Assembly: GCA_033675545.1 (NCBI GenBank)
Contig: JAWDGP010006885.1
Coordinates: forward strand, 112,501 to 176,500
From: Elysia crispata
Taxonomy: Eukaryota > Mollusca > Gastropoda > Plakobranchidae
Direction of reading: 5' to 3'
DNA length: 64,000 bases
Part shown: positions 1 to 22,995 of the stretch, piece by piece
How the letters are laid out: every line of letters starts with the position of its first letter
Numbering within the stretch: the stretch's first letter is position 1
Notes under the pieces: model-generated
What the model saw: the letters and a program-made list of their open reading frames with translations, nothing else
What the model was told of the DNA's origin: nothing
Database searches by the model: none
Translations under genes and position numbers: made by a program

Positions 1-175
1 CTGTGAGGGAATTTTCCCTTTTCCTCTCGTTCTCTCTCACACTCTCTCACTATTTCTCTTTGTGCCTCTGTCGTTCTCTAAGGCTCAGGTCTAGTGAATT
101 GTAACTGTAGTGAATTTCAGATAGTGGATTCCTTTAAAATGTAGATAATACCTCTTCGAGAGGCTATACATATAC

Positions 176-241
<66 letters not shown>

Positions 242-281
242 TGAGAGAGAGAAAGAGAGAGACAGAGAGAGACAGAGAGAC

Positions 282-341
<60 letters not shown>

Positions 342-360
342 GGAGAGACGGCGCAAGAAA
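1..360. repeat. compound (TA)n/(GA)n/poly-G microsatellite
   Basis: From about 171 to 240 the sequence is a TA dinucleotide run. It passes into GA/CAGA repeats (241-330) and then a G homopolymer of about 13 bases (331-343). Long Ser/Leu-rich or Tyr/Ile-rich reading frames here are repeat artefacts. Confidence 0.95.
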
Positions 361-1930
361 TAGACTTAGTGCGGTTTGAGATATAAATAGGCAGGCAAAA
401 AGAAAAAGATACACTCAGATAGAGGATTACCTAAATAGTATTGTTACTGTATTGAACGCGAAGAGAGATCCATAATCTTTAACACGTGACCAAACGGGAT
501 TCAAACAATAACAAGTGGGAGTAATTAAATTTTCAAATTACATTGCGTCATTTTTGCTATTGAAATCTTTTTAATCATATTCACGTTGGCCTTGGGCGAT
601 GATAAAAAATAAGAAATAACACGCGCTTTTTAACTACACTTACTAATCACTGAAATGAAAACAAGTGTGAGGTGACTGAGGTGACTCAAGAAAATTAGAT
701 TTAGATCTTGTTTAACATCGAGAAAATACCTAAGTATTCTTACATCTTGGTAAACCATTGCGAGGTAGGTTGATAAAGGCGCTGACCTCATTACAGGCTG
801 AACAGAGAGTTTGCTGTCTCTACTTTCACAACTCCCTTCAGGTCTTCAGCGCATGATACCCCAAAATTTGATTTGCCAAGTTTTGTGCTATATCTCCTAA
901 AATGAATTTTCCTAAACCAGTGATCCTTTCGTGAAAGTTCGACAAACACTTATGACTCCTTTGAATTTTTTTTTTAAATTCAGCTAACAAAACTAAAGAG
1001 TTATAATTTGGCTTTTGATTGAAAAAAAAATAATTCAGAAGCATGTCTGTATTTTCTATTTTTTTCCCTCTGAATCTTTAGTGTCAATAAATCAGGAAAA
1101 TAGTTTGTGCGGTTGTCTTAAAAACATTGAGCGCGGGTTTTAACTGCGATGGTCGCCTTGCCCTATCCATAAAGTTACGAAAGACATCTTTATCTTGACA
1201 GCTAAAGATGGAAATCCACGTTTTCCTCTCACGCAACACTGTTAATGTTTTCGTTTAGGCTGGCCCTGCCAGATAACAGAGCAATGATGCAAATATTAAA
1301 AATACTCTAAACAGTTTCCTGCGGACTTTAAAGCTGTTTCTTTTAGATGCGAAACTTTTCTCCTGAGATAACAAATCGCAATGCATCTATTCTCGCTCAC
1401 TTACCGACACATATATTGGAAGGTATTTTAGATGTAATTTCTGGCCCTGAAAAAAAAAAAGGAGGAAAACACAATAAAAGAATCAGCACTTCAATGAAAT
1501 TTCGGTCTGCACACATTTATTTTTTACTTTGCATTATATCATTGCAGTTTTTTGAGTAATATTAGCATTTTCCATTACATATTGTGGACAAGAGGAGCCC
1601 TACATGTGATATCTATCACAAATAAGCATCGCCATTTTTATTTTAGCCGGCAACAATGTCTCAGCAGTTCAATGAATCTTATGTCTTTCTCAGTATTGTA
1701 AGGGGACGTCATTGACTTATATGTTCTTCTCAATGTTATCTATAACAAAAATTGTGTCCGCCCCTATCCTCTAACAGGGAGAAAAAGTTACGATGTCATC
1801 TCCAACTTATTAGTGATACATGCGGCAGATGCCACAAGAAAAAGGGTGAGACATTTACGCTTTTTCGAGGAACCAGGATCATCAATTTTTTCCCCCGCGT
1901 AAATCGTTCAAACCAGTCCGCAACCGGTTG
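361..1930. other. intergenic DNA, nothing recognised
   Basis: AT-rich sequence with short open frames only. I see no conserved protein motif, no paired splice signals around a coding-like block, and no terminal repeats. It may be distal upstream sequence of the PIP4P gene. Confidence 0.5.
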
Positions 1931-2215
1931 AAATGACCTTCACCTTCCTAACCAACGCGCAAATCGGCCTTCTATTGTCTGTTATGAGATGCAAATTTAA
2001 TGTAAACCGAATCCTCCACAAAATAGGGATTGGGCACAGAAGCCCTGACAAACATCTCGGCATGTCCCGGGTATGCTCGTATTTTTCCGGTGTCGTCGCA
2101 ACTGTTTTTGATCAGAGGAGGAAACTTTATTTCATGCATGTTGTAACCAATAATGTTGTTTTGGTGGAATATTATGTAGAAAAGGTTCCTAAAATGTGAT
2201 ATAATGTAGGTTGAT
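1931..2215 (+). repeat. dispersed repeat family R, copy 1
   Basis: This block aligns by eye with 17,220-17,450. Shared segments include an 'aaaatagggnntgg' stretch, 'cacagaag..ctgaca', a 'tggtggaatatt.tgt' segment and 'ttcctaaaat.tgatat'. An open frame of 88 codons runs through it, but the other copies do not keep that frame, so it is read as repeat DNA of unknown class rather than a gene. Confidence 0.55.
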
Positions 2216-2399
2216 TTCAGGCCATAATTTAGGTAACACTGTCATAGCGTCTTAATTTTTGTGTTTTGTCAATCTTGAAAATTGTAACTTAAAATCTTAG
2301 TAGAAAATTAGCCATGCAAACTGTAAATTTTTATACATGGACCCGCAGAAATGCTACCTGGGTGTCCGTTTAAAGCTTGATGTCATCGAAAGGAAGTTT

Positions 2400-2860
2400 C
2401 CAACAAATTAAATGTCGTCCTCGTTGCCTAGGAAACGGCGTCATATGAGAAACCATTCAAGTATGAGGCAGCTGGGTTTAGTGAATAAACTGGGTGTGGC
2501 AGAATTTCAAAGCCGTAGTGTTCTGCCGTGTGAATTGCTTCTTGCTTGCAGGGGCATGATTGTCATGCCGTAGGAGGACCCCATTGCTGAATTTTCCACT
2601 CCTTTTTCTCACCAACTCGGTTCGCAATTTTATCAGCGCATCTTAGTAGCAGTCTCATGTGACATGTTCATTTTCCAGGTAATAAGTCACAATTATATCG
2701 TCACAATCTCAGAAATACCTTCCCACTTGATGGTATCACCTTTGCCTTCTTTGGTGAAGGAGTAGAACGGGTTTTTCATAACAAGGAGTACATTTTTTGC
2801 TCTGGATTAAAATGATAAATCCTTGTTTCATCCATAATAACCATGTTTTCAAAGAAATAT
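2400..2860 (-). pseudogene. decayed mariner-type transposase fragment
   Basis: Read on the minus strand, broken frames give MDETRIYHFNPEQK near 2,840, resembling the mariner block around the first catalytic Asp (GDE[ST]W..HYDPE). Further on comes GFEILPHPVYSLNPAASY near 2,480-2,430, resembling the block ending in YSPDLAPSDY. Several stops and shifts interrupt it, and the DN of the second catalytic motif is not readable. Order and spacing fit the middle and C-terminal half of a mariner transposase. It differs strongly from the intact mariner at 8,980-10,357, so it is an older and unrelated insertion. No terminal repeats were recognised. Confidence 0.7.
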
Positions 2861-2869
2861 GTGTCCTTT

Positions 2870-3775
2870 TATAATTTAGGCTACGGTTAATATTTCAAAA
2901 AAAAATTTAAAAACAAATTTAACTTTCCTTCGCCCATCAATCACCGACGCCGCCAGCCACGCCCCGGCTATCAAATAAATGCGCCAAAATATCAAGCATG
3001 TTGGATTCGGCGGGCGGCGTGACAGTGACCCCATGGAGTGACGAAAAACTGTGAGATTTTCTCGTCCACACTGTCAGACCCATCGGGCGTCTAATAGGTA
3101 CCCGAAACTTCGGAGTGACAATGTGGACGCCGCTTTAGGCTCTATTCGAAGGAGATTTATGCAGGACTTAACCTTTTACTTCTTTTGCTCACAGCACAGA
3201 AACATTTTTCGTGTTGAGATTGTCATGAAAAATCAGTTCAATTGACCATATACTGATTCTAGTTCCACCTAGCTGAGAGCTGTTTGACAGATATGTGTCG
3301 ATCTTGTAGAACCAGTTTCTTCACTATAGTTACATTATCTCCAGTTATAAAAAAAGGTGGGCACCCTTCACGATCTTCATCCCTCAGCAACTTGAATCCA
3401 GATTTGAATTTTTTACTCATTGTGTCACACTATTATATGGAGGATTTCCTCATCATAACCTTGGACCATTTCCTGAAAAATATCAGAAGATTATTTTCGT
3501 TACAGGTGTAAAAACTTGATATAACAAGCAATATTCAACAAGCTCCATGGCGCAGATTTATCGATAAAAAAATCCCAAAAGATTTTTTACTTTGGTTTAA
3601 TTAAACGCGCTAACAGTGCGTAATTACCATGGATTTTCCTGTATATTCGCGTTCCAAAGAAATGATCTAAAAGCTGACGAAATTTCAGTTACTCTAAACC
3701 GATTCCTTCTATCTCAGACCAAGACTTTTTGAAACCCTTCTCTTATAGCCTATTTAAGAAGCTTTTAATGTTGAG
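2870..3775. other. intergenic, includes a GC-richer patch
   Basis: Mostly AT-rich. Positions 2,930-3,140 are noticeably richer in G, C and CpG than their surroundings. Short open frames at 3,051-3,245 and 3,284-3,511 show no recognisable motif. Nothing else is supported. Confidence 0.4.
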
Positions 3776-5148
3776 GTGATTGTTATTTCAGAGCAATTAA
3801 TTCCGTTTCGTATTTTAACAAAAAAAAAAAAATGCACATCTAAGTAAGGAAATGTAGTTTAATAAAGTAATATATAAACTCTTAGTGGATATCCTACCCA
3901 GACCTTAGTTTTTGTAAACATAATTTTATGACATATGAGATTAAAAAACAAATAATTATATTATAAAATTACTTTTAGTTCCCTACTTTAAGAGCGCTTT
4001 TGCATGGCTTTTTCAATCTTTTTTACGAGTAGCCGCACTCCTTTCTGTATCGCAGCCTTTTTGTTTAAAACCGTGCCGAATTGTTAGGGTGACTTCTGAC
4101 ATCCCACTAGTTTGATCTCTAAAATCCCGAATCAGTGTTTGCAATAGTTGGCGTTTTTTTAAATTTCTTATTGCATGCTCTAGATAAAGGTATCTATTTG
4201 CGTTGGCGATTGGTAAGCACGAGATTTAATTCAGTGCTATTTTTTTTTCAAAATTTTCTCATAATTGTTCGATCTATCTGCGCAGCTTTCAATCTGCTTC
4301 CATATATGTGCCTTATTGTTCAGGTCTCGCAATCATACGAGTGGCCAGATAAGCGCTTTCAACATTTTAAAGAGGTAGTAGAAATCTCAAATGGGATATG
4401 CTGAGAATCTAATGTTGTAGCAACACACAAAGGTGGGAATTTTGTTTATTGCTACAATATGTATTATACTTATACAGTACTTTGGATTCAAAATTAATAG
4501 CAGTATCATCTTGATGTACTACTTCTTGAAATTAGGTGGGACACTGCCCTTTTTCTTTATTCAAACGCAGTGAACATTCTGTAAGTTAAAATTGGTACGA
4601 TGAGAAAAAGTAGGACTGATTTTTATTCCCCTACGCGCTTCAGACATCGATGCGTGTCCCTTGAATTCAAAAATACTAAATAGACTCATCTTAATCAGGT
4701 TAATGTTAAATAAGTATAATCTAGTGAAGATTTAATTCATAAGGAAACCCCAATTTTTCTGATAGAAATTTTGTAGGGCATGTTTCATTGGGATAATTAT
4801 ATTGATCAAATCATAAAGAAACGCCTACTTGAGATTAAATAAAATGTCACAACTGTTTACGTGACATCCATTTCTTCAAAGAGCTGTAACTGTAACAAGC
4901 TTGGGTAGTTCACATGAGCTGACTGCAGCCCGTGGTTCTTTACCTACATTACTATTTTACGTTATGAGTTCAATTTATTACATATTAATACCGAAAAGAG
5001 TTATCAGCCATGATTGTTAAAGTGGACTCTTCATAATGATAAAGAGAAGAAAAATGCTCATTGCATAAGTGGACGAGAAGACAACTTGTGAAAATGTTAA
5101 TACGGTAATTCCCGACTCTTCTTCGGCCAGACTTTGTGGACTGAGCTG

Positions 5149-5156
5149 TATAAAAG
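5149..5156 (+). promoter_or_regulatory. TATA box of PIP4P (predicted)
   Basis: TATAAAAG lies about 310 bp upstream of the start ATG, inside the block conserved between the two cassette copies. The equivalent site in copy B is CATAAAAGG (about 51,380). A start site near 5,180 would give a 5' UTR of about 280 nt. The placement is predicted from sequence and conservation only. Confidence 0.5.
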
Positions 5157-5459
5157 CACAGACCCAAAGCACTCCAACAAGAACCACGACTCTTTGCCAA
5201 GGAAGAGGAAGAAAGCCTTCTGTTGCAGAGGATTGTGATCTACAAAGTCACAAGCAGAAATTTTTCGTCTGTAATTTACAATACAATTTTTTTTTCAAAT
5301 CTATCAACAATCAGTTGATTCTCATGCTCACATTAAGCTAACAAAATTAAAAATAAATTTATCGCGGAACGGGAAAAAGTTACAAAAAAAAAGAGAAACA
5401 AAATAATCGTGTATCAATAATAGTGATCTGGTCGTGCAGGAATCTGCGTGAGACTAACA

Positions 5460-16280
<10,821 letters not shown>

Positions 16281-16525
16281 AGACTTGAAAGAGACTGTTG
16301 AGATGTGTTATTTATTTACTTTTTTTATGGCAATGAATTCAGCTAAAAAACATAAGCTCAAAGAAATTCTGCATTAACGAGGAAACATCACTAAATATTT
16401 AAGTAACATTTCATAACATGAAGATTCATTCCAGACGGTTAAATTTTAGATCTGCCGCCGCCTACATTGTATGCGTACTTTTGGTTTCATTCCTGCGATC
16501 TTCGCACATTCGCTTTTTTTCTTTT

Positions 16526-16531
16526 AATAAA
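16526..16531 (+). terminator. possible PIP4P polyadenylation signal
   Basis: AATAAA about 245 bp after the stop codon; another AATAAA is near 16,552. Common in AT-rich DNA, so only position supports it. Confidence 0.4.
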
Positions 16532-16657
16532 ATAATAATTTTTGCATCTGAATAAATTTACAAAAACTTTACTCTGGTGAAAAATAATATTACCATTCCA
16601 ATCTTTAGGACAGGACAATTTACAACTTTATGCCAAATTCGACATGCATAAGCGGTC

Positions 16658-16675
16658 TATTATTATTATTATTAC

Positions 16676-16772
<97 letters not shown>
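16658..16772 (+). repeat. (ATT)n microsatellite
   Basis: About 115 bp of ATT/TTA repeat followed by degenerate TTC/TTA sequence to 16,850. Poly-Ile, poly-Asn and poly-Leu frames here are artefacts. Confidence 0.97.
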
Positions 16773-17034
16773 TTTCTTCTTCCTCTTCTTATTTTTATTA
16801 TTATTAATATAACAATTATCATTACCATTATTATTATTTTTATCACTACTACATGTACTATTCATTTTTTTAAATGCATGCATATTTTAAACTTCTCGAT
16901 ACCTCCATTTTAATCATTTATACCTCTTATTAATTTCATACTGTTTTGAACTTCATCGTCTATTTTAGTCTTTAGAAGGAAGGAACGAGAGAGTGGTCAA
17001 ATAATACTTTTTTAGTGATTCATAATGTTTTTTT

Positions 17035-17460
17035 TTATTTCGATTTCTTTATACCCTACCTTCTCCAAAACCACTCACATTGATGAAATTTACTGAATTT
17101 TGATTACCTAAATCAATGTCCCACGCGCTACAAAAAAAAAATTAAAGAAAAGTTATGGAATTAGGCTAAAGTGCTTTCAAAAGTTCATGTTATTTTAATT
17201 TAATGGTGTGAAAAACGGAAAAAATTTAAATTAAATTTGACGTCCTCCAACGTAAAGACAAAAGCTTCCGCAAAATAGGGCCTGGATCGCACACAGAAGC
17301 ACTGACAACCACTTTGGGTATTTTCATAATTTTTCGTTGTCGCCAAAATGTTTGGGTCATAAGATGGGGAAACTATTATTTTAACGCATGTAGTACTCAA
17401 TTGTGACCTGGTGGAATATTGTGTGGAACACATTCCTAAAATATGATATGGTATTAATAT
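17035..17460 (+). repeat. dispersed repeat family R, longest copy
   Basis: The first half matches 12,380-12,560 and about 5,810-5,900; the second half matches 1,931-2,215. This copy links the fragments into one family of at least 400 bp. No terminal inverted repeats or coding frame were recognised. Confidence 0.55.
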
Positions 17461-19250
17461 CATTATTTGCACATTTTTTGCAAGTGTGCAATAAACATTT
17501 TGTGAAGATTTATTGTTTACAAAGTTAAGCGCATCGAGACATTAGATCTAGACATGGCCCTTTATGTTTGTGTTTTCAGCTTGAAGGATTTTATAAGAAT
17601 AATTAAAATCTAGATCATGATCCAATTTTACATTAAAATAGATTATACTTAATGGCTGCAAAATGTCATGTAAACACATTATGCCATTGACTAAACAACT
17701 CTGAGTGAATTTACTTACAACAAGTACATTCTTAACCACATGCGATAGCTCTTAATTAAAGTAAGACGTATGAAGTCACATAGTAAATTAAACAAAATGC
17801 CACAGGTGGGACATGCCATTACTTGTATAAACAGCGATTACTTATCATTCCTTTGCATTTTCAAAGTTTTTTAAATGTAATTGTTAGGCGCGTTCAGTCG
17901 ATTTGTGCGATCGATGGACCAGAGCGCGTCTAACCGCAATTACCCAGGTCCAGGTTTTAGATCTAACCATAATTATTCTTATCAATCAATTATTGTTTTG
18001 TTTATAAAACGAAAAGGCAGGATCTATAGCTCAGATCTAAAATTAATATATTTTGTCTATTCGGCCAAAATTCGGTATTTTTGCATTTAAGGGCCCAACT
18101 TCCTTTAAGCTTTAAAATTGCATTTTTCGTAAAGAATGTAATACGCTGGACACGAATATGAAGGTTTTATTCGTCACAAATAAACACTACTCAAGATATA
18201 AACCTGTTATGTTTCTGATGTCTGCCCCAGTTATGTGGACCAATCCGCATTGTGCTTTTTGCTTGCTCCACTTATTCTTGAATTGGGCAACTAGCCTATA
18301 CTCACCACAGTCCCAGCGGATGCCCACAATTCCGAAATCAGGTGCACTACTTTCTGATGGGCCGATATGTGCAAATGTAATCACAATTCTTGAGTGAAGT
18401 CATTCGTTTCTAAAAAAGAATTTTTATAGACATAGATTTTAGAGATTATGATGTATTCCAACAAATTGAATATTAATTTTTAGTGTCTTCTCGAAAACGC
18501 ATTTATTTAATTGTTTTCAATCCACCAATATTCGAACACAACAAAAGATGAAAAAGCGAGTATAAATATATATATTATCCTAATAGTAAATGCATGTAGA
18601 CTCTACTCTCCTCGACCTTAAAATGCTCTTGATATTATTTGAAGTTAATGAATTAATAATCACTGCTTCGGGCGTTGTGTTAATCAGACGCACTAGGTCT
18701 AATCTGATCTAATTCTAGTATTGATCTGTACGTAACAAAAAAATTGCATCAGGTGCCTTTTTTATTTCGTATCGGTAGTAGTATTGAAATACACACACAG
18801 AGTAAGTCTGTGATATCTCATATTATTTAAGTTATTTTTTTTTTAAATGATGGCAGTGAAAAATGGCAGTTTTGAGTAATTTAATAAAGCCTGTCTATTG
18901 CGGAAAGACATTTATTCCAGGCGGTAATTTAGGAAACTGCTTCCAGGAAGCAATTTGACTGTGATAATTTTTTTGACTTCTTGATCGTGATAGTGCCTTT
19001 TTTTTAATTCGATCACTGTATTTCTTTTTATTGATATCCTTCTGCGACTCATTATCTTTTTATCCCACTGTTCGCGCCTGTTTGTTTTCAGCAATGAAGA
19101 TCTAGAGTTAAAACGACATTTAAAAAAAATCGTTCTCATTGCTTCTTATGTTTCTGAATCGAATCCACTAGCATTGGCAATAAAGGAGAGTGAGATACAT
19201 GTACCTTGTAAAGGAAAATAAAGTCAAGCAATCAATCAGCTAAGGTTTTA
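17461..19250. other. intergenic, one coding-like minus-strand fragment
   Basis: AT-rich DNA with nothing firm. At 18,187-18,384 (minus) a 65-codon frame includes SSAPDFGIVGIRWDCGEYRL with higher GC than its surroundings and a gtgagt inside it. It looks like a fragment of former coding sequence, but I do not recognise the family. Confidence 0.3.
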
Positions 19251-19269
19251 GTTTGATAGGATGTAGATC

Positions 19270-20500
19270 ACCATTCACATGATCCAAAACAATTACACAT
19301 TCACAGTAAACATCTGCCTACGTTGCCATGCTTTTGCAAAATCGACACGATAATAGAATAGGAATGATGATGATGATTCAATCAACCAATCAGGTACCGA
19401 TGCTTTGCTCTTAAACGAAGGCGATCATGACCTTCCACGCATCTCGATTCCTCATCGCCTTTAGTGCATTTGTCACTGGATTTATCATTTGCCCTTTTTA
19501 GTCCATCCAATAATTGTTTTCACCCTGTTTTTTCTTGCAGCGTTTCCCTTGGACATTTCCATTTGTCACAAGATGTTCCAGTGTCACTCTTCTTATTATT
19601 CACATGGGCGAAAAAGTTTGCATGGTGTTTACGTGTTGTAGTTAATAGTGATCTTGTTGTGTCAGCTTCTCGTAACAGTTTCGTTTGATTTCTTTGCTGC
19701 CCTTTACATTCTTAGCACCCTCCGTAGGAACGACATTTCTGTTGCTTCTGGCGTCTTTTGTAGCTGTTTTGAAATTGTCCATACCACAGATCTATACACC
19801 AATCTGAGTTAAGTAGAGCGCCAGGGCTCTTCGTCTTGCATGGATAGAGGTGTATTTATTTATGTTAGTATAAGTACCGATTTTCTTCCCTGGAAACTCA
19901 TTTTTGCTTGCGGTATTCTTGATGCGATTTCAGTTTTGTTGCGTTCGTCACTTGATAATAAAGTAGCCAAGTATTTGAATAGATTGCTTTGCTTGATTTT
20001 ATTGCCGTCAATAAAGATGTTGATCTGTGACACTCATTGTTTCGACTGACGACCATTGATTCTATTATTTGGTTTTCCATTCCAACCCTTTCTTAACGCT
20101 TTCTTCTTCAACAATATCTGATAACCGTCGTGAGTCTTCTTTATTTTTTAAAATAATACAGCGTCATAAGCTTATCTCAAGTTGTTTTAGGTAAGCCCTC
20201 CAATTTTAGTTCGTGGGTATTCTTCTTGGTTTTGCATAATCATTTCACAAGTAGAGAGAGAGAGAGAGAGGCAATCTGGGGAAAGCTCACATCCTTGTCT
20301 GGTGCCAATCTTTATTTTTTAAATGAGCTGATTTCCCCATTAACTCGCATTGCTGCTGTCAGTTTCCAATGAATGTATTTGATCACTCGTAGATCTTTTC
20401 CATCTATCTTCATCTGTGCTAGACGTGTGATTACCTGATCATGTCGCACTTGGTGTAGTCAATGAAGTACAAGTAAACGTCTTTTTGTACGTTCAGATCT
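19270..20500 (-). mobile_element. decayed RTE-like LINE, 3' part of reverse transcriptase ORF
   Basis: Read on the minus strand from 20,500 downward, broken frames give, in order, a FIDYTK-like block, MEK/IDGKDLRVIK with AMRVNGEISS, then INIFIDGNKIKQSNLFKYLA with an SSDERNKTEIASRI block, and finally RRALALY, LEHLVTNGN and ALKAMRNRDAWKVMIA. This is the order seen in RTE-type LINEs from the RT palm to the C-terminus. Many stops and indels occur, and the YADD block was not found intact. The low-coordinate end carries a short GAT repeat (19,365-19,377), plausible as the 3' tail. A sense-strand relative lies at 61,785-62,545. Confidence 0.75.
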
Positions 20501-20639
20501 CGTTTAATTATAGCTAAAGGATGTAGATCTTGACGTTACACAATGAAAGATAGTGATGATATTAAGCAACGCCCCCCTCCCCAAATCCACAAAATAAGGA
20601 AAAACTACAACAAGATCAGCTACAACTACTACCACAACT

Positions 20640-20685
20640 TTTATTACTACCACTACTGCTGCTGTTGCTACTGCTATTGCTACTG

Positions 20686-20756
<71 letters not shown>

Positions 20757-20763
20757 GCTACTG

Positions 20764-20804
<41 letters not shown>

Positions 20805-20815
20805 ACAACTGCTAA
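20640..20815 (+). repeat. (ACT/GCT)n composite trinucleotide array
   Basis: About 175 bp of CTA and CTG units. Homogeneous blocks of each alternate, differing only by A/G at one position (T/C on the other strand). Confidence 0.95.
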
Positions 20816-20983
20816 GGAAGAAATGGTATATTATCATTTTTTGTCTGCTATGTCGACCGGGTATGTAAGAACTTAATTTGTTGAGATGGTATTTTTCAAT
20901 TACCAGTGTTGAACTTTAACAGTTACTCGTCGAACAAATGGACCACCAGCTTTCGTTTCAAAATAATGTTATTCATTTTACTG

Positions 20984-21259
<276 letters not shown>

Positions 21260-21289
21260 CTAGATTGCCAACTTTAATTCTTTTTAACT

Positions 21290-22995
21290 AACTGAAAGGC
21301 CTGAGGAGGGCGGGCTAATTACTTGTACAAGTTGAATTTGTCCACTTAAATCAATTTAGCCAAAAAGGATTTCTTCTTCGCCTGTCTCTGGAGAGCAATA
21401 TTATGCCAACCAAAGATGTCTACCGCCGAAAAGATTGCAAGACGGATTCCTATTTGCTCAAGCCATATTTTCTGGATTCCTGAATAGTCTGGAAAAAAAA
21501 GGATTTCACGCAGATTACTTCATAAGAATCTCTAGTGCCTTCTCATTTTTATGATGTGCATCATAACGTTGGAGTATGATGCAATGTGACATTTGAGAGA
21601 CCATCTTGTTGATGTGAAAGACAGAAAACTCGAAGACATGGATGGTTACTTACTTCCTACCGCAATAGGACACATAGCTATCTATCGAAGCTCAGTGCTT
21701 GCTCCTACTCTAAGTAATTGAAGACCCAACTTATTAATACGATTTAGCAGCCGTGCAATACTAAAGAGTTTACACTCACGGGTCCCTGAGTACCAGTGGA
21801 GTACTAAATCCACTGTTCCCTAAGTAAAGATGAGTGGGTGCCGAGACTTTACAAGAACAACATAGCTACACTTGAGAAAGGAAGAACACAACAGAGAAGA
21901 AGTTTAAGTAACCGTTATCAACACCTGTAATAAGATTATTATATCACTACTCAAATATCAATGAATGAAATTAATTCTTAAAGAACAAAATAGATAGATG
22001 GTATCAAACTAAGTGCATAACAGAAGGTACTATACTAAATGGTCAGAATAGCAAATAAAAGGTACCAAAAAAAAATGCATGTACGTGTAGAAGATACTAA
22101 AATAAAATACGTAGAGGAGATTATAAGAACAATATGGTCAGAATAATAAGCGTCTATAGAAGACGCCAAAACAAATTGCATATATAAAAGAAATTATAGA
22201 CAAATGCATACACGTGTGGAGGATACTAAAACAAAATGCCTAATAGTCAGTTAATGCTGAGAAAAAAAAATCGTCACATTGCTACAAGACTACTGTAACT
22301 GACACTTTTTTTGCATTAAAAAAATTATCTCCCTTGGTGCATATTGTCTCCAAGCCTCAGATCTCTAGGGCTTATAATAGCCTCAACGCAGACTTCCTAC
22401 AAGGTTTTTAGCCCCACAAAGAATTTGCAACAATTCTGCAATGCTCGATACAGGAGACTTGCACTATGATATTTTATACACGCGATCTCAGATTTTGGTT
22501 GTAATAATGACGGTTATGGAATTTTGCAAATTACAATTACTTCTAACACAAGTTATATTGCAAGACCTAATTGTTAGAGCTCTTCCAATTCCGCCCCCCC
22601 CCCCTAAAAGAAAATAAAATCATCTCATTCATGATAATGTATATAACTATGTCAAACTTAAGAAAAAATCTTCCTAGTAAGGAAAACAAATTACATCCTA
22701 TCAAAATCTATCTTTAACAAAAGGACTTTACCATTCCCTGATATTATTCTATTCTGTAGTTTACATTCAGGAATTCTTCTCCCATCAAAAAATGAGGAAT
22801 GCTCATGATGGTTATCAGCAAACACCTTTTTTCATGCAGATGCTGCTCTTTTTTTTCATTTCAGTAGTAACAAAAGCATTAACTTTTAGCATTGATAATA
22901 AAATAGGACAAGTGCCAAGGTGTGCTCAAAATATCACCAACTTGCTAACAGAGCTTAAGAATCATTTAAGAATTTAGAGGTTACATGGCGCAATG
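21290..22995. other. intergenic with a short minisatellite
   Basis: At 22,020-22,245 an imperfect repeat recurs with the core 'agaagatactaaaa.aaaatgca', separated by 'ggtcagaataataag' or similar, about 60-80 bp apart, roughly three to four units. The rest shows no recognisable feature. A 61-codon frame at 22,792-22,977 has no recognisable motif. Confidence 0.5.

Noticed and set aside
5069..5341. 90-codon plus-strand frame beginning MDEKTTCENV
   Set aside because: It lies across the TATA region and 5' UTR of cassette A, and copy B does not keep the frame.
22555..22615. C homopolymer as a possible regulatory site
   Set aside because: Short C-runs occur at several places (13,175, 32,015, 49,910) and look like ordinary homopolymers.
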